From Tamarix chinensis (taxonomy: Eukaryota; Streptophyta; Magnoliopsida; Caryophyllales; Tamaricaceae), in NCBI GenBank assembly GCA_030549775.1, contig CM060180.1, forward strand, positions 35,065,090-35,129,089: a stretch of DNA of 64,000 nucleotides. The letters are read 5' to 3'. Below the pieces are notes generated by a model. It did not search any database and was not told where the DNA came from. It saw only the letters and a list, made by a program, of their open reading frames with translations. The translations under genes and the position numbers were made by a program. Below are positions 37,222-50,044 of this stretch, piece after piece; position 1 is the first letter of the stretch; every line of letters begins with the position of its first letter.

Positions 37222-37788
37222 TATAATATCATGACTTGTATTTGTGTGTGTAGTCTAATATTGATTGATGTATGCAATGTTTTAGGGAAGTTTGGAGCCA
37301 AAAGGAGATCAAGTAAGAAAACGACGGGGGGCTATGTTTGTGAACATGACCTATATTTTCTTATAATTGATCCTATGTTATTTTGGCAATAGTTAAGAGG
37401 TATGGTAAAAACATAAAGGGTATGTTTGTAAACTTGGATCATGTTTTTTTTTCTTTTCAGTTTTCTGTCATTTGCTTGTGTCAATTACATATTTCTATAA
37501 ATAGATATGTATAAAACCCTAATGTGTAGTGGTACACCATTAAACGTTGTCTAAACCCTCTCATCTTGTATTATCTTTGATTTTGAGAGAATTGTGTATT
37601 AAATGATATTGTAAGGATTGTTCTGATTCTCCTTCTAACCATTAGTTTTGTATATAGTAAAGAACATAGTTGCTTTCCTAATTATTATTGTGTTTTGATT
37701 GTTATCTTAATTAAATTTTGTAATTTTCCAATTACTTGTTAGATTAGATCCTGAGAATTCACATTTGGTGAATTACTTTCCCTAAACA
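37222..37788 (+). repeat. 5' LTR of copia element
   Basis: 567 bp, pairing with 40456-41010 (shared ATCATGACTTGTATTTGT, TTACATA, ATAAATAG, GAGAATTCAC, GGTGAATTACTTT). Confidence 0.88.
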
Positions 37789-37841
37789 TTGGTATCAAAG
37801 CTTGGGTGTGTGATTGATCTGTATTGGGATGGTATATACAA

Positions 37842-40300
37842 GATTTGAAATTGATAGATTTAATTGTTCTATCAATTTTAGGTTATGGAAACTGAAGATA
37901 AAGGTGATCCTTATTTAAAATAGATTGGAGAAGGCATTATCTAGGAAAGCAAAGAAACCATAAACGATGTCTAATAAGGAGTTTGGAGGTACTGATTTGA
38001 AGGCTCTATTTACCATACAATTGTGTTTGTTAGATGAAGTTGTGCAAGAAGTGAAAAAAGAGACAATTGTTTTTGCTTTATGATTGAAGATTGAATCTTT
38101 GTATATGATGAGATCTATGGTGAATCATCTATTATTGAAGAGCTAGCTTTAAGATCTAAAATTAGGTGAATATCAGTCCTTGAAATCTCATATTGATGAA
38201 TTTGAATATATAATTATAGATTTACAAAATATAAATGTTAAATTAGATGATGAGGAACTAATTATTATGTTGTTGTGTTCTTTTCTTGTTGCTTATAAGC
38301 ATTTTCATGAGACTATATTGTATAGGAATAATGAATTAGTTCTTGTAGGTGTTAAGAATGCTTTTCTACGACATGAATTGATTATAAACCAATTGATTGA
38401 AGGATGTCCAGGTGACTCATGTGTGAGGGGCTTATAGCAAGGGGTTTGGTGATAAGAAGAAGTCTAAATCTAGGATAGATATGTTTAAGGTTGTGGTTTG
38501 CCATGGTTGTCACATGAAAGGACATATTAGTTAATGCTGCCCTAATAGGAGATTTGTAGATACCACTTATGGTCTATCTGATAAGGGTGATATTGCCATA
38601 TCTAATGGTGATGGTGATGGTGATGGTGATGTACTAACTACTATTAGTGGACAAACCAGATTGATCGATAGGTAGATTATGGATTTTGGGTACTCCTATC
38701 ATGTATGTCCCAACAGAAGTTAGTCTTAGATATATGACACTATTTGAGGTGGAGTTGTTTATAGGAAAATGATGCTTCATGTAGAATTTATAGGATTAGG
38801 ATTGTGAGGGTAAGGATGCATGATGGTGTGTTCAGGACACTATCTAGTAGTTGTCATGTTCCTAAGATGACCAAAAGCTTGATTTTGTTGTGTTCCTTAG
38901 ATAGAAAATGTTATAGGTGTGTCATTGAGAATGACACATTGAAGGTTACTAAAGGGGTTGTGGTTAGGGCTGTTAACGAACCGAATCGAGCCGAGCCGGG
39001 GTAGGCTTGGGCTTGGCTCATTTACTAAACGAGCCTAAAAATAAAGCTTGAGCTTGGTTTGTTTATAAACGAGTCGAGCTGAACTTTTAACGAGCCGACT
39101 CTCGAGCTTTGGTGGTAAACGAGCCGAGCTCACGAGCTTTTGCATCCTAAACGAGCTCGAGCCTAAATTTATTAAGCTCAAGCTTGATTTGTTTAATAAT
39201 CGAGCCGAGCTCGAGCCAAATTTTTAAGCTTGTTTAATAAGCGAACCGAGCCGAGCCGAGCCGTTAATGAGCCGAGCCCAAAAAGCTCGCGAGCCGACTT
39301 GGTTTGTCAACAGCCCTAGTTGTGGTGGAGATCTTTAGCAAGCTAGTCAAGACATTATATGAGCTTGTTGGCACAAATATTAAGAGTGTACTTGAGGTGA
39401 CATTGGAAGTGTGTGAATCAGATGTTGCTGGTTTTGGGTTGATGCAATTGGGACATGGGATTATCATTAGCATAACTGGGGAGTCCTTATTTTGTGAGCT
39501 AGTTACATCTAGTTGTGTTACTTTCTATGATTTTGAATTCCTTTTTGACAAGAAGGTGGAGCAAGAAAGTTTGATGGGGCCTTCAAATGGGGTAGAGGTT
39601 GTTGTTGATCTAGATGACACAAATTATTCTGGTGGGGAGGAATCTGGCCATTAGATGGAGCAAGTGAACATTGCTTTAGGTAGAGTTGGTTTTGTATTGT
39701 ATACTATGGATAGTAGTATTAGTGTTGGAGCTAGTGTTAGAATCAAAGGTTATTTTGGATGTTAATTCTACCTTGTAGCATTTTGTTGTTGCTGCTGAAA
39801 AGATGCAGTCTCTTTGGTAGACTCATACATTGGTACGTGATATTTCACCGGTTATGCTTGTCGCAATAAAATAAATATCAGAAGAGAACAAGCTGAAGAC
39901 TTTAAATGTGCTTAAATCCAAAGCGGTTATGGTGGCTTAATTAGTCACTGATTCATACTCTGTAGTTGTGAGATGCTTGATTTACAATGTGATTAGTACC
40001 AACTATTGTATTACTCATGTTGTGAGCAAGTGTGTGGTAAGTCCCTTAAATACACCTTGGTTAGGTGTGGTGAGGATTTTGAGGTACTTGCTGCATACAA
40101 TATATGCTTGTATTAAGTATACATTGTCAACAATTTTGTTAACAGGTTATTCTAATATTAGTTGTGGTCATGATGATCATAGGTACACTAGTTTGCTAGT
40201 GTTTAACCTTAGAGGCTCTAAGAATGTGTGGTTGGCTATGATTGGAGCTGATAATGTTATTTGTCTTGGAGTGTTAGCTTGTGAAGTTGGGATGATATGA
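37842..40300 (+). pseudogene. Copia gag-pol remnant
   Basis: Frames with stops. Gag: about 37842 (RFEIDRFN..NFRLWKLKIK) and an open part at 38180-38437 (SHIDEFEYIIIDLQNINVKL, then DDEELIIMLLCSF). A zinc knuckle CHGCHMKGHIS.CC lies near 38500, with one stop inside. Near 38670 IMDFGYSYHVC stands for the protease IMDSG.S.HM motif, Ser changed to Phe. 38804-38960 has MHDGVFRTLSS and LDRKCYRC, the linker before integrase. 39968-40240 has VVRILRYLLHT and GYSNISCGHDDHRYTS, the copia RNase H start. Between about 39330 and 39960 no domain was recognised. Confidence 0.8.
38965..39318. mobile_element. hAT-type MITE (354 bp) in copia pol
   Basis: Inverted termini TAGGGCTGTTAACGAACC and GGTTTGTCAACAGCCCTA, with a perfect 8-bp target duplication GTTGTGGT (38957-38964 and 39319-39326). 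The interior repeats GAGCCGAGC/GCTCGAGC words and is GC-richer than its surroundings. Non-coding. Same superfamily as 12521-13225 but with a different interior. Confidence 0.94.
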
Positions 40301-40455
40301 TGAGTTACTTCTGAGGTTGATCTAGTGTGTGTGCTAACGGAGCCATTGCTTGCTCATGTTCATTTACTATGAGGGGTTCTCTGAACCTAAGGGTTAATAA
40401 TGATCTTTTGTTATCCTATTGCTTGTTGTTACAAATATTGTGTTAATTTGGAGAT

Positions 40456-41010
40456 TGTGGGATCATGACTTGTATTTGTATGTAGTCTAGCATGAATTGA
40501 TGTATACACGTGTTTAGAGAAGCTTGAAGCCAAAAAGAGATTGAGTAAGAAAACACGGGTGCCCCGTGTTTGTGAACATGACTCGTATTTTCTTAGCATA
40601 CTTGATTCTGCATTATTTTGGCAAAAGTAGAGAGTTATGAAAAACATAGGGGTTGTGTTTGTTAACAAGGATTGTGTTTTCCTATTTTCTACCGCACACT
40701 TATGTCAGTTACATACTTCTATAAATAGATGTTTATAAAATCCTAGCATGTAGCAGTACGCAATCGAATTCTATTCAAACCTTCTCCTCTTGTATTCTCT
40801 TGGATTTTGAGAGAATTATGTATTAGGTGATATTATAAGGATTGTTTTGATTCTCCTTGTAATAGCTGGTTTTGTATGCAGTAAAAATTATCATTGTTTT
40901 CCCAATTATTATTATATTATGATTTTTATCTCAATTAAATATTATAATTTTGCAATTACTTGTTAGATCAAGTCATGAGAATTCACGTTTGGTGAATTAC
41001 TTTTGCTACA
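40456..41010 (+). repeat. 3' LTR of copia element
   Basis: 555 bp, starts TGTGGGATCATGACTTG and ends TTTTGCTACA, followed by the target duplication GTTAC. Confidence 0.88.
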
Positions 41011-41041
41011 GTTACCAATCCCTAAAAAGGATGCCAAATAT

Positions 41042-42628
41042 TGGTGTTGCCGTAATAACACATAATTTAAACCCTCTTGTTTTGAAATTATAGTAGTGGT
41101 AAATAAATGTATTATTCTAAGTCATATATTGAGAGGAATTACCTAAGCATATCTATCAAAAATAGAATCAAATAAAAGACTACATAAGACTTGCACAAAA
41201 ATAGATAATAAGAAAACACAATTAAGGGGGTTTAAAATAAATACCAATAAAAATAAAAATAAAATAAAATAAGAAAACAAATATGGATGAATGTAAACAT
41301 GAAAAATGTGCTATGAAATCAATTTCTAGCATTAGATTAGGTCAAGATAAAATAAATATTTCCTATGTCATATATTAGTCAAAAGAAAATTAGTGACTAA
41401 GTTGCAAGCCACCAATTGGTCAATGCACCTTATATTACTTTCCTAAAGTGATTAAAACAAATCATCACCATTATTACATATTATTGAATTCTAGTAATAT
41501 AGTCACACTAGTGGCTCTTATATTTTAAAAATTCTAATGCATTAAGCATAAGTGGAATAATATCAATCTAAATACCCAAACTAGTACCGTCAGCGTGTCT
41601 AGTTGTATTTTCTAATATTTGACTCACATGTATCTAAATGTTTCACTACTCTAGTTAGAATTACATAACTATTAGGCAAATTGTTATTTAACCAAGCTAC
41701 AATTTATTCACACATATTATAGCATGTTTATATTGACTTCTAACAATCATATAATGCTACATATTGTAACTATGAGGAAGCTAAAATGAGGCATGCTCTA
41801 TATACATCACACTTGACATAATCACACATATAAATGATAAAAAATTAAAGTAGTGTCAATGGACAATCTCATGGCAATTATAAAAATAAAGAAATTATTA
41901 TTAAAATCTCAAATTATAATCTAGTGTTTCAATCATACCATTAACAACAATAAAATTAGCCATTCATCATGTATGAATTAATTACACAAGGCATATAATA
42001 AGGTAGAAAAATAAGTGAAGCCAAACAAGTGGATGACCCATAAAAAAGCTCTGGCCTATCACCAATCACAAACTTCATCTTCTTCATTACACAAACAACC
42101 ATTATACTCTACTTGAATGTTGACTTGAACTAGATGTTCCTTTGTGTAAATTGAGGCACAAGATCAACAAATTAAAGGTTGATTGAAATAATTAAACCAA
42201 AAATTGGAAGAATAATGGAGGTAGTTGAAGATTAAAATATGGTGAACCCAAAATAGAAAATTCTATGATGGATGTTAATTGGTGGAAGAGAATCACAAAT
42301 TTGGGATAGATGATGGTTGAATTGGTGGATTGGAAACACAAGTTGGTGGAGGAGGTTGAAGATAATGAATGATAAAATGTAATTATAAATCTCAAGATTA
42401 GAGGTAATTAACTCATTAAGTGAATGGAGGGTTGGGTTAGAAATGTTTATAAAGGTGTTAAGAAGGCTGAAAATTATGTATTAGTTTGGTGCCAAGATAA
42501 GATAGAAGTTCAAAAAAATTCAAAAAAAGTTTTGTGCCGATGTTAAGACCACCATGGTTGTTTCAACTGGTTTGGATGACTTATATTCGAGGGGCAGCCG
42601 ATTGTCTCTCATTAGGTGAATTTTAGTA
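41042..42628 (-). repeat. 5' LTR of Athila-like element
   Basis: Partner of 33811-35458. The left edge is set by the primer-binding-site remnant at about 41017-41036. The right edge is approximate. Confidence 0.7.
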
Positions 42629-44157
42629 TATTTTGATTGAAAGATTCAACATACAACTATATTTTGACCATGTTATAGTATGATTAAAAAGAAGTAATAA
42701 ACATGAAAGTTAAACATCTACATCTTGGCTTTCCAACGTAACTTGAATAAGCTTAATCAAAGATCAGATGAAAATTTTATACTCTATATACTAAAATTTA
42801 TTTTCATTATATTAGGTGAATAATGTGGTTGATGTTTTTATTTATAAAACTTTTCAAAACACTTCGTTTTTACTCATTTAATTTCTAATTGATCACAAAT
42901 GAGTGCCTATGATTTAAAGTGTTAAATTAACATTTTTAAAGTAAAACTAATACACAATATGATGATTTACACCATAAAAATAGGGCACAAAATATACTTA
43001 TTATTAATTAGAGTCAACCCACACAAAATCGAATCAGCATAGAAGAAGAAATAAATGGAATTTGGTGATTATGGTTATGGTTTTTATATTAAGGTTTTGG
43101 TATTGGGATTATGGTTTTGATGTAATTTGGTTTGGGTTTTGAAAGGATTTAATGATTTAGTGATTAGTGGAGGTAATTAATGGTTGTGGATTATGAGCAA
43201 TGATTATGATAATCATTGATGAAGAAGAGGGTTATGGTCAGGGTTTGGAAGATGATGATGATGGCGGATGTTGTGATTTTATGTGATTGAATGTGTATAT
43301 GTAAGGATTGATTATGGTGGACAATTATGGGCATATGTTTGTGTTAAATTAACAAAAATTCTTTCTAATAAAATCAAAGAGAAATTAAATGGATAAATCG
43401 TAATCATTATCCGCATAAAAATTATAAACAAGAAAGAACTCACAAAGATATTTAATAAAGATTTAACTCAATTCAATTGCTTCAACATTGATTACACCAT
43501 GTTTAGATAATTTGATTGATACATCATAAAGTTGAATCTTCCAAAAAAGAGATAAACTAAATCTATAAAGATAAATTACAAAAGAAAATCTCTAATTCAC
43601 ACCACTCATAAAGAAAAAGGAAATTGAGAACACTTCTAACAAGATAAAACTTCTACCAATGATTAAACTAATTGATATATACTATTGGACCTAATATAGC
43701 CAGCCCTCTAAGCATATGGAAGTCCCTCCTCATGTGTTGGGCATGTGGCTTCATTAAAATATTAATATGACCTTTGAGTCAAATTCTAATCCATACTTAA
43801 ACAAGTAATCACCTTATTTGGCCCAATTGTGCTAGTTTGGCCCAACTCTTCAACAAAAAATGTAAAATAATAGGCACTATAACTAAGTAAGCCAGCCCTT
43901 CATGTGTAGGACTTATAAGATATGCCCCTGCATCACTATCCCAAGTATCAAATGACCCCAAATTTATCTTACTATTGTTGAGAAAAGGGAGTTATGTAAA
44001 ACCTTTTGGGGATGTTTAATTGTGAAGTTGTTGGGATGAAACATCATATATGAAATCATCTCTTATAAATTGAAAAAAAAAAATCTATAGAATAAGGAGA
44101 GAAATTTTGAACGGACTAAATCAAGGAAAGATTTTTTGATGGTGAAGCTCTAAAAGC
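42629..44157. other. Unassigned AT-rich DNA between Athila-like LTR and LINE ORF1 remnant
   Basis: About 1.5 kb. Expected to be LINE 5'/ORF1 sequence, but only the last few hundred bases resemble it. 43080-43320 is GGTTTTGG/GATGATGATG-rich. 43340-43660 is A-rich. 43690-43950 has a phrase AGCCAGCCCT twice about 200 bp apart. No domain, LTR pair or target duplication could be supported. Confidence 0.4.
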
Positions 44158-44588
44158 ATGATGATTATGAATTTTCTTTGAGTGGTGACCTTTGGATTGT
44201 TTCCTAACATTACCTCGCAGTGCATCATTGGACGCCACAATTCAGTGCAAATACAACTAATATCACTTCTATGGTGGCTTAAGTTTGTATTTTGGGTCTA
44301 CTCATAGAGTAGTATAGGATTAAGGAGAGGTTGCAACATATTTGAAGCATCATTAGACACTTCATTCAATCAATAACACCACTGATGAATCTTTGAAAGG
44401 ATTTTTTGCAAGGATTGCAAAAAAGGTTGATTTTCTTCTAAAGATTTATGTTGACTCTAAACTCAACAATAAACAATATGAGGCTATCCATATGATATGT
44501 TTTCATTCTGGTCTCATTGGACACATGTGATATGAATTTCCTTATAATATGGAAGTGTCTTAGATGAAGGAGAATGGTACCCCTTGTA
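44158..44588 (+). pseudogene. LINE ORF1 remnant (DUF4283-like plus zinc knuckle)
   Basis: Broken frame reading GDLWIVS, then WTPQFSANTTNITSMV, the plant LINE ORF1 pattern (GPWLIF..YLT...W.P.F.....). Further on it reads KIYVDSKLNNKQYEAIHMIC and FHSGLIGHM, matching the 'VEYEGLP.LCF.CG..GH' zinc-knuckle end with cysteines decayed. ORF1 protein binds LINE RNA in active elements. It is cut off at 44588 by element A3. Confidence 0.72.
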
Positions 44589-47500
44589 TGTAACACCCTA
44601 GAAAATTTTGAATTAAAATTTTTATTTAAAACAAGTTTGTGAAAGGTAAAACACAAAAAGAAAGGGTGCCACACTACGTATAACATAGAATAGTACTCCC
44701 TAAAGCTCGTCTATTCAAGGTACAAGGCAAAAGTAACCCTGTACCTATGAATTCGGAGCAGAAAGCATTCGATTCTACTACGATATATGATACAAAATTG
44801 AGAGAATGTAAGATGTATAATGAAAACAAAGGACTAAAAGTCTAGAGAGAAATATAGATATCTAGATAACTGTAACGTCTATACAAATCATAATTGAATA
44901 TTTTCTTTTTATTCTCTAAAAATTATACACCATGAGAAGGAGTGTTACTGCCGTACTTAGTATAAGTATGGCCCTTGGCCAGCCTTATACCAACTACAAG
45001 ACTAATATGATGAAACTTAACCATATACCATAACAAGAAAAACTTTATAATGTAGAAGAGTTAAGCATTGATGTAAGAAAATACCGGGAATATAGAACAT
45101 CAAGAGTTAAGTGTTTAAGTAAGGAAAAACTAGAAATACGTAACATTATGCATCTACAGGAAACATAAATTGAAATTGGTAGGAAAACAAGTCCGGATGA
45201 CACTCTCTCCGGCCCTAACCCTAGAATACTACAACATCACTCTTTCCCGACCAATTCACCATATACAACAAAGCCATCTATAACATCACTAGTCACCTAC
45301 ACAGACTTAGAAGGGGTAACTACTCGTGGGAATGAGCATAACCCATAAAAGAGGTGATCAGTACGCTACATACTGAGTAAGGAAACAATATAGTCAAATA
45401 GGAACATAACAATGCATGATACAGATATAATACACACAACAAATTATGATAGATTGTTTGCCCCTATCAGGGCTTTAAATCTATTAGTGTAGTATTTAGA
45501 AATCTCTTGAATTATATTCACATGGGTTTAGGGACCCCACAATTCTCATCGATAGACCGGTAACTATGTAATCCAAGATAGCACACTCCTAACCACTATT
45601 ATGATTGGTGGACTAGTAAATATAATACAACCCAGGGCAGAGCACTCCTGACCACTATTATAATCGGCAGACTGATAAATATAGTACAATCCAGGGCAGA
45701 AAGCTCCTGGCCACTATTATAAATAGTGGACCAATAAATATCCTACGCATGGCCCCGACCCATGTGGTATTCCACTATAAATAATTTGTGTATTTTGGTA
45801 GATTATTATCATCCAAAGGTTTCATTATTTAACCTCATGACCCTCACTATTCTTACCAGGGGACTGGTAACTAAGTAATCCAAGGCAACATGCTCCTGAC
45901 TCCTATTATAACTTGTGGACCGTTAATCCTAACACAATCTAGGGTAAAATGCTCCTGACCACTATTATAACTAGTGGATCAATACATATGCTACACATGG
46001 GCTCAACTCAAGAATCTTCTACTTTAAGTGATTAGTGTCTTATTCATGTCTTAACTATTCAGGTGTCACACACACACATCCATACATCAGCCATGTAAGA
46101 CTCCTGGTCCACTACCATCCCGACCAACCCAGACCTCATAGAAACCCTAATTTCCTAAATTGAGGTATCCTTACCCCCTGATGATCCCTTAAGACCCCAG
46201 AATTAGCCACCAACCCTAACATGACATCAAAACCCCATTACTCTTGAGTTATAGCCCACTTCCCTTATTCGTCATATGTGATAACCATTGCCCTCTAGGG
46301 TCACCCCCTCAAAACCCTAATTTTAGCCTACGTGGTTTTGGCCTCTCATTCGCTTCTTATCTAGCCCTATATTTATACGAGCAAGCATAAGTTACTAGGT
46401 CCATCTATACCCCCAAATTCTTGTAGCCTTGGTCCCTTGTCTTACACATGCAATAACAACCTCTCATATGGCTACTCCTGAAAACCTTAATCTCCTCTTT
46501 TTATTTTTACCCCCTCCTACACATCTCCACTATCTATTTGACTAGACCCACATCCTCCATATGTTGTACCCCTCATTACAACCCAAGGGCACAACCCAAC
46601 TCCCTCAACTCTTACATGCGATAATGACCTATCTTTAGAGTTTGAACCCCGAAAACCTAAATTTATCCCCATGCTCTTCCTATATCCCAATTTCCCAGAA
46701 ACTCCCCCAAGTCCACCGGCTACCCAAAAACACCCTCATCATCCCCCCTAATCCTTTCTCCATAGCTCTCCTTCCCTTAGTCACCAATAGACAAAGCCAT
46801 ACCAGGTTAGGCTTACCCTCATGTAGGGTCCACTCTCCCCATGCAAATTTTTACCTTATTCCCCCTTTATCATTAACCTTCTTATTACTCCACAGTTTCC
46901 CCAAGGAATATTTAGAATACTTTTTCTCTTAAAATTTTCCCTTATACTATCTCTTACCGTTTTGCTCCAAATTGTCCTGGTCACCATAACCTACCTAAGA
47001 CTCATAGACTTAAATATATAATTTCACAACTATTATCAAGACATGCATTATCACACAATAGAGCTTTACAACCACATATATAACCAAGCAGTCAAGACCA
47101 CACATACACTTATCTTAGGTCCTTGCAAGCCAAGCTGCACGACAATTTTAAAGTATATATATATATATATTTCATGCAGTTATACACTTAATCTACAACC
47201 ACAACACAGAAGCACAAACCCTAGCTATAACTGTATCCTTACTTAAATGGCTTCGATCTTGAAGCAATGAGATACTACACCTCTTCACTAGTGATTATCA
47301 GTTTGGTACCTAAAAATGAGAACACCCAACTTAGGTTAATTTATTCTTTTTCTACCATTTTCCTTTTTTTTTCTCTTTTCTTAATCAAAATATAATGATA
47401 ATAAAGATAATGGTAATAATAATAACTAATTGGGTAAAAAGGCTTAAAAATGAGTAAAGAGGGGGAGAAATATGACTAGGATGGGTAAGATAAGGGGAGG

Positions 47501-48879
47501 ATGGCATGGCGGCGACACGACAGTGGTGGCGGTGATGATGGCATAAGGAGGAGGGCCTTTAGGGTTAGAAAAGGAGTGGGATAGGGTTCCTTGGTGTGGT
47601 GGGGATGTTGGCACAATGTGGGCCAATGGGAGGAGTGATGGATTCGTGATTATAGTGGCACAACCGAGAGGAAGGGAGGAGAAGAGGGAAGAGAAGAAGG
47701 GGAAAATGGGTGGAAGAGAGGGGTGGTTGCAAGCGAGACATGCCTAAGCGGGAGGGGAGGTGTAGGGAGAAGGGAATGAGCTGGTGGTGGCAACGACATG
47801 AGGTGGCGCAGGGTGGCGCGGGGTAGTGCAGGGCAGCTTAAGCTACCTACTTTGCACCTTTGAAGAGAGGAGAGGAGAGGAGAGGAAGGGGAAGGGGAAT
47901 ATGAGGAGCTTAGTGGGCGCATCAGTTATAGGGAAGGGAGAGGAGTAGAGTTGGGGCGACGACGTGGCCTGGTTGTGGTGGTGGTGGAATCTGAAGGTAG
48001 GGTGGGGGAAATTTGTAGGGGTGATTCGAGGGAGAAAGGAGAAAAGGAGAGTATAGGGGGTTTATAGTCAATGATGGGAGATAAGGACAAGGGAAGGAAG
48101 AGGACAAGGGGGTCGGTCACTAGCAGTCGGCGGTGGTAAGGAAGGATGACACATAGGTAGGTGCAGGGGTGGCAGGTAACAAGGTGTAGGTGAGAAAGGG
48201 GAAGACAGGTGTGCAGGGGGACTGTGTAGGGGCATGCCAACGTGCATGCCCTGTATGGTTGAAAAAGAAAAGGGGAGAGGAGAGTGGTTGGGTATGCTGA
48301 GAAAATGGCAGTGAGGAGGGCATGTAGGGGGTGCAGGCATGAGGTAGGGGACAGGGATAGAAAGGGGAAAGAAGAAAAAGGGGAGGGAGAGAAAAGGAAA
48401 AGAGAAGGGGGAGGTCGGTTGTTGGGTCATCGTTCGTGGGGGAGGAGAAGAAAGAAAAAAAAGGCCTTTAGGCCGGTCAAGGGAGGAAAAGAAGAGGGGA
48501 AAGAGGGAGACGCTAGGCTGTAACCTAGACAAAGAAAAAGAAGAAAGAAAGAAAAAGAAAAGAAGGAAAGCAAAATAAAGGATAAAGGAAAAGAAAAAAG
48601 GGGAAGAAAAAAGAAAAAAAGAGAGAGATGGTAGGGTGTTTTGGTGGATTTATGGGTAATAAAAAATAATTAAAATTAATTAAAAATTGGTATACTTTAT
48701 TTATAATTTATTTTAGGTTAGATAATTAAAATAAGATTCTAATAATAATAAAATTTTTAAGTCTTATTTTGTTGTCATTATTGGTATTATTACTATTATT
48801 ATAATGAGCACATATATTTTAATTCCTTCAATATTTCATTATTCTATCATTTGTTCTTAGAAATATCTGAGGTATCACA
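44589..48879 (-). mobile_element. LTR-like element A3
   Basis: On + it starts TGTAACACCCTAGAAAATTT and ends CTGAGGTATCACA; 4.29 kb. Family layout on the minus strand: pyrimidine tract (purine on +, 47450-48620), middle, then at the 3' end repeated CCACTATTATAA phrases (45590-45980) and GATCAGTACGCTACATACTG (45357). It interrupts LINE ORF1. Flanks TTGTA and ATAAC do not match, because the right edge abuts A4 directly. No coding sequence. Confidence 0.72.
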
Positions 48880-50044
48880 ATAACCATACCTTATACCACT
48901 TCGATAAAGCACTCACTGAAGATAATTACATTAAAAGTAGTAATCAATATTTGAAAAACAATGTGGTATTTTCTCGTATGAATGAGTAGCATCCATAAAA
49001 AAACATAATCAGTATACTACATACCATGTAATGAAACAATACACTCATAAATTTGGCATATAAATACATAAGGCTACATAGGAGAAAATGCATGCATTAA
49101 ACTTGGAATGATGCATGGGAAGAAATGTTTCCAAAAGTCTATTATTATTATTTATGTTGAGTTCAAGGATCCTACCATTCTTAATATGGTGGAATGGACT
49201 GAAACACCTCTCAAGGCAAAATGCTCTTGAGCAACTATTATCGTTTGGTGTAACGGACACAACATCTACTTGGATAATATGCTCTTGACCACTATTCTTA
49301 CACCAATAGAATGGTTTAAAGTACCTCTTGGGGAAAAATATTCTTGATCTACTATTATCATCCGGTGGAATGGATACAACACCTTGGTCCTAACTCACGT
49401 AATCTTTCACTTTAAGTGATTAATGCCTTATTACACTTGTTCTTAATCTCGATGCCAACATGTAGACAAAAATATAAACACTAGTACATAATCCCAACTT
49501 AAAAAATATATACAATACACATAAGAAACAACCCCATGATGATTGGGACATCACTTAAGGGAAAATGCCATAATTCCCTTAAGAAACGCTAATTTCACAT
49601 GTTAATCATAACTTCTCCCATAAGACTCATTTCATTACCAAATTTAGTACACAATTATCAAATAATGTTACTGACTACATAACCAAAAATCAAGGTCTAA
49701 CTTCAACGTCTTAAACATGCGATAATGAGCCTGTCTTTAAGGTTACTATTTTCAATTTAAGTCATTTTCTTATCTTATTATACTTATGTTACTCATAAAT
49801 TCCCAAATCATTTTATCATTTTTATTTTACTCATGTTACTCATAAATTCCCTAAACATTTCAAGTAACATCATTAGCATATTTTAAATTCATTTCCATCA
49901 TAAAAACATCAAAGTTCCATATATAACCCATATTGACTAAAACGTCATTTATCTTACTGAAAGCCTCAAAATATAATTTTTGATAACTTGTGTCTTACCT
50001 CCACTATCATTTGATCATATTACCTATGAAATAATTTATAAACT

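Larger units (their letters stand above)
37222..41010 (+). mobile_element. Ty1/copia retrotransposon, internally deleted
   Basis: LTRs 37222-37788 (567 bp) and 40456-41010 (555 bp), with a perfect target duplication GTTAC (37217-37221 and 41011-41015). The primer site TGGTATCAAAGCTT follows the 5' LTR at 37790 (initiator Met tRNA). GGAGAT precedes the 3' LTR, as usual for copia. The 5' LTR start has mutated from TG to TA. Gag, a zinc knuckle, the protease start and an RNase H piece survive; most of integrase and RT are deleted. A 354-bp hAT MITE sits inside. It is inserted in the Athila-like element. Confidence 0.9.
33811..42628 (-). mobile_element. Athila-like Ty3/gypsy element, internally deleted, split by a copia element
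   Basis: Minus-strand element. The 3' LTR is 33811-35458 (1648 bp) and the 5' LTR is 41042-42628 (1587 bp); both start TGGTGT on + and share text throughout (ACACATAATTTA, TAAAATCTCAAA, ATTGAGG, GACCACCATGGTT). Beside the 5' LTR the minus strand reads TTTGGCATCCTTTTTAGGG, a decayed form of the Athila primer site TTTGGCGCCGTTGCCGGGG. Beside the 3' LTR is a polypurine tract (35459-35478). Only gag remains inside (about 35550-36963). A copia element (37222-41010) lies between the primer site and gag. A target duplication is not evident. Confidence 0.8.

Noticed and set aside
39304..39654. 116-codon frame as a host gene
   Set aside because: It starts inside the end of the hAT MITE and runs into degenerate copia sequence; no conserved domain.
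47444..48532. Pro/Ser-rich minus-strand frames and an Arg/Lys/Gly-rich + strand frame
   Set aside because: Pyrimidine tract of A3; same explanation as the tracts in B1, B2 and E.
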